Assembly (NCBI GenBank): GCA_028095005.1
Contig: CM051461.1
Coordinates: forward strand, 164,396,574-164,460,573
Source: Rhynchospora pubera
Lineage: Eukaryota > Streptophyta > Magnoliopsida > Poales > Cyperaceae
DNA: 64,000 nucleotides
Reading direction: 5' to 3'
Shown: in pieces, positions 1 to 13,043 of the stretch
Numbering within the stretch: position 1 is the first letter of the stretch
How the letters are laid out: each line of letters begins with the position of its first letter
Position numbers and translations under genes: made by a program
Notes under the pieces: model-generated
Told to the model about the DNA's origin: nothing
The model's database searches: none
What the model saw: only the letters and a program-made list of their open reading frames with translations

Positions 1-204
1 GGATCGTCGAATAGATGCAGAAGATACCGTCTCACTGTCGCGCCCCGTGTGTCGATGTGTCGGCGCGGGTGTGACAGCTAGTCAAACACATCACAAAAAT
101 CTAAACATCTAATCTAACATAGAAAAAGAAAATGAAAAGATTCAAGAGAGCCAAAGTAAGATAACTTACTGGCGAGGTCGTGGGCAGACCAGTCATGAGC
201 CAAA

Positions 205-590
205 ACATCTTCTTAGAAATCGCAAATCAAGAGCACAAAAGTTCCACGGGTCTAGGGTTTGACTGATGGGCGAGAGTGACGAGGCAGCAGCTCGGATTTG
301 CAAAACCGTAGAAGGAGCTTCTTTCTCTTGAGAGATCCAAAAGGTGCTCGAATGGATCAAATGAGGTGGAACTATAGAAGCGAGCAACACTGAGAGCCGA
401 GGACAGATGGTGCGAGAAGGCATGGGGTGGAGCACCTCTTCATCTCTTTTCTTGTTATGGTTGCCACTCTGAGAGCAAACCTCTTTTAAACACAAGTAAA
501 AATGCAAAAATGATTTCTTAGAGAAAGCTGCGCAATGGAATACGGTAAGAGGAGAATATTCAAATTTCAAAATTGAATTGAAACGCTACG
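205..590. repeat. Diverged duplicated segment, copy A
   Basis: This stretch and 1861-2230 share long similar blocks in the same orientation. Shared blocks include a tctagggtttgactgatg block, cagatggtgcgagaaggcat, ctctgagagcaaacct and a run of aattgaattgaaa at the end. Copy A carries about 130 bases (roughly 280-405) that copy B lacks. No convincing coding frame is shared: the 125-codon open frame on the minus strand here is not kept in copy B. It could be an old local duplication of a promoter/leader-like segment or two fragments of one repeat. I do not recognise the family. Confidence 0.6.
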
Positions 591-1860
591 AGCAATTTCA
601 AAATTGACTGTCAGAATTGAAACTCAAGTCATTCTGTGATGACTTTGTCTGAATCACAAATTCTTTCACGCAATTTTGCTATTATTGCAAGCTTGTGCGT
701 CTTAAGCTCCATAGGATGTTTCCTAATCAAATATCTTGTGCCATTCAATGACGCTTCATTCCAATATATAAATTAAATTAATTAATAAAACAACACAATC
801 AGAATGACTTGAGTTCTTCAAATATTTTACCTGTACATATACCATATTAGAGCCGATCAGCCATAAACCAAATAACTCATATTTGTTTTGTCATCTTTTG
901 CTACTTTTAACTTCTTTAGGCTTTCGTTAATACATTGGTGCTGGTTGAACATCTACAGTCTGCCACTTCATGGAGCACCTAATGTCTGATTTTAAATTTA
1001 GCTAAAGGAACATAATAAGAAAGATCGATTAGTAAAACAATGTTTATACAACACGGAGCAATAAGAAAGGGTAACATTTTAAAAGACTAATTTCAGGGAT
1101 TTTGTCAATTAAAATGAATTTAAATATTAAGGAAAACAACTTACTTAAAATTTGAATATAATAGTGAAATAGTTCAGAAGCTTTGTTAAAATACGATTGA
1201 AATAATCATCCATGGATTGCTCCAGCAGAGCAACAACATGCTGAACCTATAAAAAATTGTGAAATTTTTCATTCGTTAAGCTTAAATTTTACCTGAGTAG
1301 TGTTTAAAATGGGTAGTTAAAGTGTTCAACCGATTTTGCCAGTCGACATATATTTATTCATGCTAACTATGATTACAACTGGTACAGGAAAAAAATACTC
1401 ACTAACAAGAAAGAAAATAGAGGCAATTAAATCAGAAATATCAAAATAAAATGCAAGATTAATACTTAACAACCAGTGCCAAGCGTCTCTTAAAAAATGA
1501 AAACTAAGAAGTTTTATATGACAAATTTTTATTTTGTTGGGAAGAAAAAAAAAATCCAATGTGATGAGGTGTCCCATAATTTATCCATGCCACCCACCTT
1601 TCCTAATTTCCGACAATTTGAATTTTAATTCATCTTTTTTTTTCTTTCGAATTTTTCTAATTTTGGCAAACCCAACCATTTTGCTCCCCCTTTTACGAAT
1701 TTAGCTACCGCCATGGAGAAACAATAGTAGAATAGAATAGTAATGAAAATGATTTGAAGATGCAAGGAGAAAATAGTAAAAAATAAAGAGGGAGATATTG
1801 GTAAGGGACTTAGGTCACACAATACCTTGGGGCAATATAATTCGGAATCATATACGTGGC
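591..1860. other. Intergenic, no gene seen
   Basis: AT-rich DNA with only short open frames lacking family resemblance or usable splice structure. I see no RNA gene or mobile-element terminus. Confidence 0.5.
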
Positions 1861-2230
1861 TGCCATGGAGAAAGATCTCGTCAGAAATCGCAAAAGATCC
1901 ACAAAGGTTAGAACTGGACTTAAACCCCGCACCTCCACGAATCTAGGGTTTGACTGATGCGCGAAAGTGATGATCGAGGTCAGATGGTGCGAGAAGGCAT
2001 GGGGTGAAGCACCTCTCATCCCTTTTCTCGCTGTGGTTGCCGCTCTGAGAGCAAACCTATTTTAAACACAATGAAAATGCAAAAATGATTTGCGAGAGAA
2101 AGTTGCGAAATGGAAGACGGGAAGATGAAATTATTCAAATTGCAGAATTGAATTGAAATGCTGCGAGCAATTTCAAAGTCGAATTTAAAAGTTGCGAATT
2201 TCAAAATTGAATTCGAACGGGGGCACACAG
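1861..2230. repeat. Diverged duplicated segment, copy B
   Basis: Second copy of the segment at 205-590, same orientation, shorter by about 130 bases internally. It lies 0.7 kb upstream of the kinase gene start. No coding function is supported. Confidence 0.6.
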
Positions 2231-2813
2231 CGATCGGCCTACTGCGATCCTTCATTCCGCTCGCATTTTCGTGCGTTCCGATCAAATCAAGGTTTAAAAA
2301 CCTTTTCGTTCTGTCGTAAAATCTGGACCACTTATCAAGTTTCTGTTTTAACAATCAATGGTATAGATTACAAAATAAAAAACAATCAATGGTGCAGATT
2401 GTTCAGATCAAGGTTGTATCCTGAGATGTTACATCCTTCCATTGGTGCTTTTAATATAGTAGAGATAGAGATATATTATTATTTATGGTATTAGTTGGGA
2501 AAAAAAAATAATTCAAGTTGGCATCCACGAGGGTCGCCGTGTCATAATCTTATTTTCTTATTTTCTGACAGAGGTTGCTGTCTCACCTTAGACCTGTTAT
2601 TCTTGCTGTTGTTTAAGTAAGAAGTCAATGCACAACAACGAGGGAGAATGGTCGCTCTAAAATCCAAAAGTTTAAAACAAAAACAATATCAAAGAGAAGA
2701 AAACAAACATAAATTTCAATTCCTCTATTAATACACTTTCTCCTCCAATCACCTCTCGTTTCTTCTCTGTTGCTTCTTCCCCCTTTCCTTGATTCTGACA
2801 AGATCGTTTTAAG

Positions 2814-2815
<2 letters not shown>
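2231..2815 (+). other. Upstream region of the kinase gene
   Basis: No gene is seen. A TA-rich stretch (ctattaatacac near 2723) could serve as a TATA element about 170 bases before the start codon, but nothing in the sequence proves it. Confidence 0.3.

Positions 2816-2847
<32 letters not shown>
2816..2847 (+). repeat. (GA)n microsatellite in the probable 5' UTR
   Basis: About 16 uninterrupted GA units end 50 bases before the kinase start codon. GA/CT tracts are common in plant 5' leaders and can act as GAGA-type elements; a role here is inference. Confidence 0.85.
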
Positions 2848-2850
<3 letters not shown>

Positions 2851-2897
2851 TAGTCAGAAAAAGAGGTGAGATTGTGAGAGGCGAGAGAGGGAAGGAG

Positions 2898-5800
2898 ATG
2901 GGGAATTGCTTGGATTCGACTTCAGAAGACAAGTACCTAAATCCACCCATACCCACTTATCAGCCGTATCAGAACCAAGGTACTTCCAAAGTCTACTGAA
3001 GGTTTCTAGATTTGTTCTTTATTTATCTCTTAATTTCGTTTCCTCTTTGGGATTGGGGTTTCTTTTTATCTATATTTGGAGATGCTCATTTTATGGTATG
3101 CAATTTAATTTTATCAGCTTCCTTTTTGGTTATCTATCTTTATTGTTTTCGGTAAAGAAATGTTTTACTGGTAATTCCGTCGAACCATTCGGACCTGGTC
3201 AAACATAAACTTCTAAATCCATTTGGAATTCTCCAGAATTTCTTTTATCGACCTTGGTACATGTTTCTCTCTTTTCAAGTTCCTGTTTTCCCCTTTCTGT
3301 ATCGAGCTACTTTTTGACTAAAATAGGAGCACATGTTGCTCAACAGAAACAACACTCATTTGTGAAATTTATAAGAAATATGCAACCAACTCTTTACTCT
3401 TCCAACGCAAACTATACATAAACCTTAATAAAATCATTACTGTTGGACTAAAACTATTGATCAAATTAATCTCTGAAAGATCAATTTCTCTAATACCGCA
3501 ATAATTGTTCTTAATATTTATTTTACTCCAGGCCTACTATTATTTTACACAAAAAAAAATTATTTCACTATTCAGTTTGATGACTAGAAGAATTTCGATT
3601 GCGATTCATCTGTGTTTCATCACTAAGCTAATTTGATTGTAATCATTGGAATTAACCTTTTATTGTTTTACTAGGACCCTCCGCAAGAAGCCCAAACAGT
3701 GTAACAACTGGAAAAGCATCAAATGCAAGTACTAGCAGCTCCACTTATGGCCGATCCATAGGTATTGTTTGAGGTTATCACTCTTTTTGTTTGATTGGAT
3801 CAAATTTAATATGGTTCTCTCTATGAATGAGAAAAATTTAACAGAACTTCAATCCTAATTATAATGATAATTGATAAGAACGATAACTTCCTCCCTTAAC
3901 AGGTAGCAGTACTAGTGAAGGCTCTTATTCATACAGCGATGGGAAAATTCTAGAGACCCCAAATCTTAGGGTTTTCACATTCGCAGAGCTGAAAGGTGCA
4001 ACACGAAACTTCAGGCCTGATACTATATTAGGGGAGGGTGGGTTTGGCTCAGTATATAAAGGATATGTGGATGAAAAAACCCTCACCCCGGCAAAGAGTG
4101 GTCTTGGCATGGTGGTTGCAGTGAAAAAGTTGAATCCTGAGAGCATGCAGGGGTTACAGGAATGGCAGGTTAGCATGCTGTTTATTTCATTTTTTTTTTG
4201 ACCAAAGAACATAATAATGAACCTGTAAATTTGGGGAAAAAATAGAAATTCCCACCTCATTGAGTTTGTCATTATGTAGCCAGTAGCAACTTTATTGGCT
4301 TGGTGTCGATATCAAACAACACTCAATTTTAGCTCTATTGTTGATTTGTTGTTGAATTTCTTTGTATGTACAGAAGTCATTTAATGTGGAATAAGATACA
4401 AGTCCTTTGTGTTCATTTTTTTAGCTCTGCAATTTGTTTTCCTGATTTTTATTTCTATATATATTTTTTAATCCTTTCCCTATTCTGTTAATTTTGCAGT
4501 CTGAAGTGAATTTCTTGGGAAGATTGTCTCATCCAAACTTGGTAAAATTGTTGGGATATTGCTGGGAGGACAAGGAACTGCTTTTGGTCTATGAATACAT
4601 GTCAAAAGGAAGCTTGGAGAATCACCTCTTTAGGAGTCAGTTCCTCAACACTAACCTTTCCCTTTTTCTTTTTTTGTTTACGTTTTGATAAGATATTCTC
4701 TGGAGCAGTTAGTACCATGTTTATCCCATTTTCAGCGATTTGCCTTGATTTGTTTTACTCCATTTCTCGTTTCTCTTTCAGTATTTAACTGAAGTTATAT
4801 ATACCTTAAATCATATTTATGGACTGAAGATGAACTTCTGGTGAAAAAACTTTGTGGAGTTGGTGTCATGCCAGTTGGTTTTGGTACCAGCAATGCTGGT
4901 AGTGGTGGGCCTTGGTTGAAACACTGTATAGCAGTGTCCTTTTATGTCTTGAGTCAGTTGCTGTAAAATATTTTCCCTTTTTATACTTATTATAAATTTT
5001 TTTCCCATTTTATACTTATTAGTACTATACTGTTTTGGTTAACAGAAGGTGGGGCCTACCAACCACTGTCATGGAACTTAAGGTTGAAGATAGCAATAGG
5101 TGCGGCACGCGGCCTTGCTTTCTTGCATTCGGCTGAAAAGCATGTTATTTATCGTGATTTCAAGGCTTCTAACATCCTTCTTGATTCTGTAAAAATTCTC
5201 TCTCGAGCAAAAATTATCTCTGCTACCTAAAGCTGTAGCAGTTTATCTGGAGTTATGTGCAAATTTTTCAAATTAACCTGAAAATTCAATGTCATAGAAC
5301 CTTAGTTACCATAAGCAGCTAGGGTTTTACGTATTAAAGTACAAATAGGCTTCTTCTTTCAATTAGGCTACGTGTAAGATTAAATGTTGCTGACTTTGAC
5401 TTAAGCCTTGTTTTGATCCAATTTACATCTACACACAGCCCTTAATTGTGCGATTGTGCCTCAACTGATCTTCAATTAAGCCACTAAGAAGATGAACGTA
5501 GTCAAACAAAAACTATTTCATATGCCAGGTACCTACAAAACCTACCAGAAACCACGACAAAGATGATACCAAATTTTAAGCTTTCTACTAGTGCTTGGTG
5601 GTGTTTGTCCTCCTCTGGAATTTTCTTTTGTAGTATTCTTTTAGTAACTTTGGCCTTCTTCTTATGTGTAGAATTTTAATGCAAAGCTCTCAGATTTTGG
5701 TCTAGCAAAGCCTGGACCAACAGCTGGAAACACCCATGTTACCACACGTGTTATGGGTACCTACGGATATGCTGCACCAGAATACGTTGCCACAGGTATA

Positions 5801-6472
5801 GCACTCTAGTTGGCGGGGACAAGGATAGCTGTACCTGTACTGGCAGTGCCCTTCAGTGTATAATGGGTTCCTTTTTTGGGGTTTTGGTTTACTTTGTTTA
5901 ACCATTTGATGAACTAATATTGTTCAATCTTTTCCCACTTGTTGAACAAGCATGAGTTTGCAGTTGCCCTTACAAGCTGTTCACACCAGTTCTGACTTAA
6001 TACAATAGATTTATTGCATGCAAAAGTTAACTAAATGATCTTATTGTAAAAATCAGGTCACCTATATGTGAAAAGTGATGTGTACGGGTTCGGTGTGGTG
6101 CTGCTTGAGATGCTCACAGGCCTCCGTGCACTCGACTCGAGCCGGCCAAGTGACCAGCACAACTTAGTTGACTGGGGCAAGCCATACCTTTCTGATCGTC
6201 GAAAACTGGCGCGCCTACTGGATCCTCGCCTAGAGGGTCGATACCCATCAAAAGGTGCAGTTCTAGCAGCCCAACTCACCCTTCGTTGCCTCTCAGGCGA
6301 TCCCAAAAGCCGTCCTTCTATGAAAGAGGTGCTTACAGTTTTGGAGGAGATTGAAAGCATGAAAATGCGACCAAAAGAGGGAGGAGGTGCATCCCCTAGA
6401 CCAGGTGCCGGGAGAAATGATAGAGGCAGTTCAGGTTTAGGGCCAGGTCAACCATCTCCAAGGATTAGATGA
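2898..6472 (+). CDS. Receptor-like cytoplasmic kinase, RLCK-VII (PBL/PIX type)
   Basis: Seven coding exons: 2898-2979, 3675-3761, 3903-4168, 4500-4635, 5046-5188, 5672-5795 and 6057-6472. All introns are GT-AG and the phases agree, giving 417 aa, a usual RLCK-VII length. The N-terminus MGNCLDS has Gly2 for N-myristoylation and Cys4 for palmitoylation, so membrane anchoring is expected; there is no signal peptide or membrane segment. A Ser/Thr/Pro-rich linker is followed by the kinase domain (about 93-365): glycine loop GEGGFGSV from 100, VAVKK with catalytic Lys131, YRDFK with Asp228 (HRD position; Tyr replaces His, usual in this family), DFG at 246-248, activation segment, and APE at 273-275. 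The tail is Gly/Pro/Ser-rich. From family knowledge, these kinases act downstream of surface receptors in immunity and development. The exon-encoded sequence resembles Arabidopsis PIX13/PBL-type members most closely from memory; the orthologue is not fixed. No damage is visible. Confidence 0.93.
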
Positions 6473-7162
6473 CCCATTTCAGGTGGTGGCCGTAGGAGTC
6501 TTAAAACCATTTTAAAATTTTTTTTTTCCATTAATTCCCTTTAGATTATTAATTTTTTCCTCAAAAAAGCTGTTGTAATTTGTAAAAGCCTGAGGTCCTT
6601 GTATAATCTGTAATGTATCTTAGTTGTGACATTTACTGTCAGATGAAAGATTATACTATACTTTGATGGTCTTATCCAAAAGTTTATTTATTTTTTTCTA
6701 AAAATAATTATGATATGGATTGTTCGAAGTGAAGATGCAACTGAAGCTCCATGGTCTCAATAATTATGCTAAACAGAAGCTGATGATAACCAAATGACAT
6801 TTTTTTGTTACTAAAGTAATAATCTGTAATGTATCTAGCTCTGTTTGGATCGTATGAGAATAAGAGTAGGATTAGTTATTCAGGATTAAAATTGTTAGTA
6901 TCAAATTCTTAAGAATAAGCTTAATTTCCAGAATAAATGTTTTTGTTTGGATGATGTAGGAATAACAATGAGTTTTATCTTTGACCGTTAATAAACCAAA
7001 ATTTTAATCTCACTTCTTATTCTAACATCTAGTCAAATTAACTAATCTTACTCTGATTCGGAATAAACCCTTAATCCTAGACTGTTTGGATTGTCTCTTA
7101 ATCTAGATTAGCTATTTAGTCCAAAATAGCTCTTATTGATGACTAAGAGCCTTAATCATATA
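6473..7162. other. Kinase 3' flank and degenerate MITE-like DNA
   Basis: The first 200 bases are T-rich and likely the kinase 3' UTR. From 6838 the sequence has ctctgtttggat and repeated aagaataag motifs, like the termini and interior of Tourist/hAT MITEs, but I found no matching inverted end. No gene is seen. Confidence 0.4.
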
Positions 7163-7393
7163 GGGTGTGTTTGGATAGGTCGGGAATAGGAAATAAGAAT
7201 AAGAAATTTCGATTTACGTGTTTATTCTTATTCTTGTGCAACCCAAACAACATAGGAATAAGGAATAAGGGCCCTTATTCCTATACTAACAAAACTATGG
7301 TATAAGAATAAGGAATAAAGATAAGCACGCAAACCGAAATTCCTTATTCTTATTTCCTATTCCCGGCTTATTCCGTTGCATCCAAACACACCC
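7163..7393. mobile_element. MITE with GGGTGTGTTTGGAT termini
   Basis: The 231-bp unit starts GGGTGTGTTTGGAT and ends with its exact reverse complement. Similarity continues inward as inverted blocks (cgggaataggaaataagaataag and the opposite strand near the right end). A 3-bp ATA flanks both sides, fitting a 3-bp target duplication as made by PIF/Harbinger elements, although TTA/TAA is the usual target. It is non-coding and 0.7 kb downstream of the kinase gene. Confidence 0.8.
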
Positions 7394-10300
7394 ATAATAA
7401 ATACTTCATTTCCAATCCTTGATTTCACTGTTGAAAGAACTCAAATCGCAACGGTTGTGTCGCTGTTCTCAATTGAATCTGGACCCTTCGTCTCCGCTGC
7501 GCCTTCCATTCTGCTTTGGTTTTTCTGTTTACTTGCTTTTTCCCAATCTCCAAAGTCTCTCACGAAACTTCTCTCTTCCTCCCTCTCCTCATCAATCGCC
7601 GCTAAAAGGCTTTGCCTTTCATGCTCTCATGTTTCGCCTTTCTCCTTTCTGCGCTGAAGCATTGCCTCGGTTGACCTTTCCCTCGCTCCATCGTTGCACC
7701 GAACCCTTTTTTTTCACTGTTCTGATTCTGGGTCTGATCGTTGCCTCACTCTTCTTGGCCGGACAGAGGTGGGGGTGGACAAACCAGCAGCGATCCTGGT
7801 CGTTTCCGTCCCTGTGGCAGTGATCGCAGTGGCTTTGGTCTCCCTTTGCCTGTCTTCAACCTAGGGTTAGGGTTTTGGCTGTGTGCAACCTTGGCAGCCA
7901 TGGCGTGAGCTAATCTGCCTCATCATTTGGTGCGTTCTTTGCTCGGATTTTGCTTTTTCTCCTGAAAGGTGACTTTTTTCCCGTGCGATTTTCCTTCTTC
8001 AGTTGCTCTGTGTTCTTATCATTTTGTGCCAGAGTTTCTTTTATCTTTTTTTTCCTGTCGTTGTTCTTCTGACCTTCAAAAATGTTAGGTTCTTTCCGTC
8101 TGCAAGTTTGTTGTGTTTGCTGCTGGTCTGCATGCTTCTGCTTTGCACAGCTGCTCTCATTGGTTAGAGAACTGCACTGCTATGGTATGATTTCTTTTCT
8201 TTTCTTTTGATTTGCTTTTCATTCATTTTCCTTCTTAGGAATCCTTCCTGTTTCTGTACTGTTTTGTCTTGTAAAAAAAAAAATGCTGCTAGATGCGACC
8301 AATTTTTTTTATTATTCTGTGTGGCAATGAAAATACTGCTGGGTTCTGGGACTGCCTATTTTGTGCGACAATCAGAATATTGCTGGGTCCAGGGGCTGTT
8401 ACATGCAAGCGGGTTTTTTTTTTCCCTATTCTGTGTGGCAACCCACCTTTTTCATAACGAAAGAAAGTAATTTTTCTGTCCTTTTTTTTTGGCAAATTAT
8501 AGATCAAAATGCCCCAAATTTAGTTCTGTCATTCATATATCTGTTAATTTTCTCAATGGGAGAGGTTATAAACTAGGCTTATTTTAGGTCATTATAGATT
8601 TCTTTTGTGTCTCTTTGCCTTTTCTCAGGTCGAGGGGATGACTACAGAAAAAAAGGAACATCATATTGTGCACAAAAATGGGTTTTACCTTTCTATGAAA
8701 AGTGTGTTTCTCAGGTTAGTTGAGACTAATATTTCATATATTTTCTGTTCGATAAAATTGATTTTATGCGCTTCAATTGTTGCATGCTATTAGATGTGAG
8801 GTTTGCTAAAGAAATAAACGGCAGCTGCATATCACATGAATGATTTGTTCAATACGTTGCAAAGAAAAAGATTTTTTCCTGGACTGAAAAATAAATAAAA
8901 AACCTTATTACAATTTTATTAGTTGTTGCCTCTTCTCTTCACCGTGGCAGGTCTTTATAAAATTTTGGGCAAGAAAGTTCGTTGCTTGGGGGAAAAAATA
9001 TTTTGCCGCTGCTAAAGAAGTGGCTATTTGTTAAAGCCTTATATGTACGAAGTTAGTTCATTGATTGAAATAACAGACTAAAAGATCTGTAGGCTGTTTC
9101 AAAAGCATCACAATTGGAAGGTGCTCTTCTTTATCAAGCTTTTGGATATTTTCCTTTTTCATTTCTAGCTTTTGTCAGATTAGAAAACATGATGTCAAAA
9201 ATACTTATTTACAGTGTCATTATTGTTATGTATATTTGGATCTGTTTTTTCTTTTAAAACCCTAAGTTATGAAGTATATACTCACAATTAGAAGATTTTA
9301 ATTTTTGAAATTTGTATTGTGATGGGAACATACAAGTGCTTATTTGGATTTTTGAGGCAGCATGAAAAAAGCACGATGAACTATTTGATGCTATGTGAGA
9401 TTTGTTGCTGGAGTCTGTCACCCAAATCTGTTATTAGATTTTTTGTCTCATACATTCTTTGTATTTTATGTTTAAATGCTCCTGCGAATGTAGGTTCGTG
9501 GTGGCCTAGAATGGGTGGGATTGAAAATCACAAGTGCCTATTTTCCAACATGTAAGAAGACATGTACTCTGATGATTTTTCGATTTCTTTTTCTATAAAT
9601 CTATTCAATATCATCCTATTTTGAATTCTGTTCACATTATTTTTTCTACCATACAGTTTTCTATTGTAATTGTAGGTTGTATTCTTAGTTTTTGACATCG
9701 TAATCCTGATTGTTGATGGTGCCCAGGTAATTGCCTTCTATTTTTTGAAAGGCCATGATTAATTAGTTGGGTGGTAAGATGTCAGTCAGGATAGAATTTT
9801 CTTCTGTTTTGAGAAATCATGGTATATCAGTGAGGCCATCTGGTATATCATGATTATATCAGTGAGGCCATTTTGTTACAAACACTAATAAATGATGCCC
9901 ATGAAACTCCATTTCATTTATACAAATCAATCCAGTGAGGCATATCTGGTACAGTGGTATTGGCATGTACTGATAATCTGCCATTCTTGCTCTAGCCTCT
10001 ACCGGGACCGTTGTATGAATATAGACTGTAGGGTAACTGATGTTGTCTCCATTTGTTTGCAATGTACATTGATTTTTCATTTTATAATTTCTTATTGCTT
10101 TTTTAAATGGTTAGGTGTGTCATCATCAACAATTTATGGGTTCAGTCAAGCGAACTCGAAAGCGTTCTAGCTGCCAAGTTACTATTCTATTATATTGTAT
10201 ATTGTATAATGAAATACATGCACGCTCTACACCTGAGTATTAGTGCTCTGAATTTGAAGATGGCAAGAATTTCTTATTCTTCATCTGGTGTTGTTACTAT

Positions 10301-13014
10301 ACTAATATTGTTTCTTTGAACAGATTTATGCTCCAACTGATAAGAGTGAACACGACTTTTTATTTCCCCTCGGATCATGTTCATTTTGATGAATTAATAG
10401 AAAAATTACAACAGCTTCTGTCTCTGGTACTGCATCACTATACCTTACTATTAATGTGATTAATTATAAGTTTATGACATTGCCATACCCTTATTATGTG
10501 ATATTATGTGCTGCTTCAGCTCATTTTCCAACTACTTTTCATTTTCAATATTAAAAAATATGTAAATCACTACCTAATGATTTTGCAAATGGATTTCGTA
10601 AATATTAGAATGGCATTTTAAATATTCTAAATTCTTGGATATTTCATTCTAATTTTTTGGCCTCTATCATTTCTCCTACTCAGCTTGAATGAAGCAACTA
10701 ATGAAATATAATCAATCTGCAAGCTATCAACTTTGTTGTCAGGTTTACTTTTCATCTTAAGTATATAAATATTTTTTTTCAGTGGTAGATTAATTTAAAT
10801 ATAATAGATGTCCTTACTTCAAGTCACACTAGCTTCAGTTTAACCCCTTGGGAGGGGATTTTCCGCTTGACTTTAAGCACATGAAAATTATTATTTTGGA
10901 CCAATATGATTAATGCACAAAACAAGTAGGTTATATGAACCAAGTTAATTGTCCAATAGCAGTAATTATGGATTTCTCCGGCCCTGAATTAGATTTTGGT
11001 CAGAAACTTCAAATTAACAGTAATTTCATCTTCATTTATGGATACTGGCAGTGCTTTGCCAAGAGGCCACAATGGAACTGTCCAGCAACATGACTGCTCA
11101 AATGCTCAATTGGTTCAAGCCTCCAAATACAAGGTTCTGAAATGAGTTGGTTCAAGCCTCCAGAGGTTCTTTTACATTACAGCACCATGGATGCATCAAA
11201 TTCACACGCATTCTTCTCAGAAGCCATTGAATAAGTATTTCCTTTCTATAATTTGCATCAATTTAATTTTCAAAAAAGTTTGATCTCACTGGTGCAGCTT
11301 CAGGTCACATCTTATATATAGTCAATGAAAGTCCAATGAGACCTCTGTTAAATAAAAATTACAATATCGTAACGAATTAGGGATGAGGAAGTGTTTAATC
11401 AAGGCTGTTGCATGATGAGTTCAGAATATTAGACTGTTGTTCTATTTGCTTTCTTCTTTTTCCTGCTTGCAATTTTTATTTCATCTTATCCATTTTGTTA
11501 CAAATTAGGATCAAAGGGTTACAGTGTGGATTGCTCAGAGACTTTGGCACAAATATAATATACTACTAAAAAAATGATTGCCGATACATAAAAAATTTTA
11601 GCTTGCTGATGGCTATAAAAATAGGAAACGAGTTGCTGATCCAATTTCAGTGAAAATATTCAGTACTATCAGTACTTTATATTTTAAATATAACATATGA
11701 TTCTTTTTTAAACTTCAGAAGAACAACTTGACATTTAAATTTTGGAAACAAGCAAGGTCAAGCACTCTTGAGAAGCCAGAACAAATTTCACATAATTTGG
11801 AAATATTTTTTACCTGGAAAAATATTATTTGCAATGCAAAGTTGTGTTCAGGTGATTATTATTTTATGCTTGATTTTGCCCTTGATTGCTATGGATCATT
11901 ATTTCAATCTATAAATAGTTCAGCCAATATACATGTTTTAGAATGTAGAATATATATATATATATATATTTATTATGATTTCAAGCACAATATTGAATTG
12001 TTTCTTCCTCATGTCCTGTTTAAGATAAGTCTCATTTAATCCGATCCTTTTTATCGTGCTTACAATTAGGTCCTGTTCTGGTAGTCGTTTTTGCTTTGTG
12101 CCTAACATTAGTATTGGAGCTAAGAGATTATGGTTTGATCAGCCATTTTATTACTTTAGTTTTTTTTTTACCATAATTCTTTGCTTAATATTGCTGGACT
12201 AAATTATGAAACTGCAATAGATTTAATTTTCTAAGCTGATTAAGCAACTCAAATATTCATCTCAATAATTCAATATTTTGTGAATTTATTTTTGCTTTAA
12301 CTTTGTTTATTTTATGTGATTTTGATTACAGGTTGTCTTATAAAGGTGTAATGTTATGCTTTTCATATATCATAATTGTGGTTGTATTTTCAAAGGATGG
12401 ATGAGCTGTACTCTTAAAAGAAATATTTTTGCAGTACTACGTCGTATGTTTTTAGCTCTTCAACTGTGTGAGTTTTTTTTTTCCTTTTTTTAAAAAAAAA
12501 ATGTAGCAAAAGCTCCATTGAAAATCCGTATGGATAAAGAAATTATGGCAAGATACATTGGGTTACTCTGGCTCTGGTCATGCAGGAGCATAGTGATGTC
12601 AAACTAGAAAAAAGATAAAAGTTTGAAGACATCATCAAGCTAGCAATATTAGATGAACATAATTTGATGACTTTGGATTTGATTTATTTACATGTACTTT
12701 GCTAGAAAACGATGTAAGATGATGATGTCTTGAGTGGCATTATTTAACATTTGAGATTTAAAACTGTGTTGTGGAATAATAGCACGGTGGCTCAAGCCGT
12801 AAAATTTTTATTCGGCCGTATAATCATAATCTTTGAATAAAATTCGTACAAAATTAGGATTGATCATTCGTCCTGGGAAGGACTAGCAAAATAAATGATT
12901 ATAGACTTATTTTTTTCCTTTGGTATGGCTTGAACTGTAATATATATTATTAAATACATTTTTTTTAAAATATCACTTCAGTGAAGGACTAAAGTATGTG
13001 TTAATTTAAACTTT
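7394..13014. other. 5.6 kb without a supported gene
   Basis: The first 800 bases are relatively GC-rich and pyrimidine-rich, like a plant leader, but the two overlapping open frames there (93 and 134 codons) have no recognisable domain. Further on there are short duplications: imperfect 50-60 bp units around 8320-8450 built on tattctgtgtggcaa and attgctgggt; atatcagtgaggccat twice near 9827-9871; and ttggttcaagcctcca twice near 11110-11160. An AT run lies at 11950-11969. The block may be the body of the Helitron whose 3' end is at 13043, or a non-coding transcript; I cannot decide. Confidence 0.35.
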
Positions 13015-13043
13015 CATCGCGCGAAGCGCGATGCTGTAGCTAG
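13015..13043 (+). mobile_element. Helitron-type 3' terminus (hairpin + CTAG)
   Basis: A perfect 8-bp stem, CATCGCGC/GCGCGATG with loop GAA (13015-13033), is followed after 6 bases by CTAG (13040-13043) and then T. A short GC hairpin just before a terminal CTRR, inserted before a T, is the established signature of Helitron 3' ends. The 5' TC end was not found, so the element's extent is unknown. Any body lies upstream on this strand. Confidence 0.6.

Noticed and set aside
193..570. 125-codon open frame on the minus strand
   Set aside because: It has no recognisable domain and is not preserved in the duplicated copy at 1861-2230.
7376..7823. Overlapping 93- and 134-codon frames in GC-richer DNA
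   Set aside because: The composition is leader-like and there is no family resemblance or splice-consistent continuation; a non-coding transcript or Helitron cargo is as likely.
7861..7880. ctagggttagggttttgg as a telomere array
   Set aside because: Fewer than two imperfect units; chance in plant leader-like DNA.
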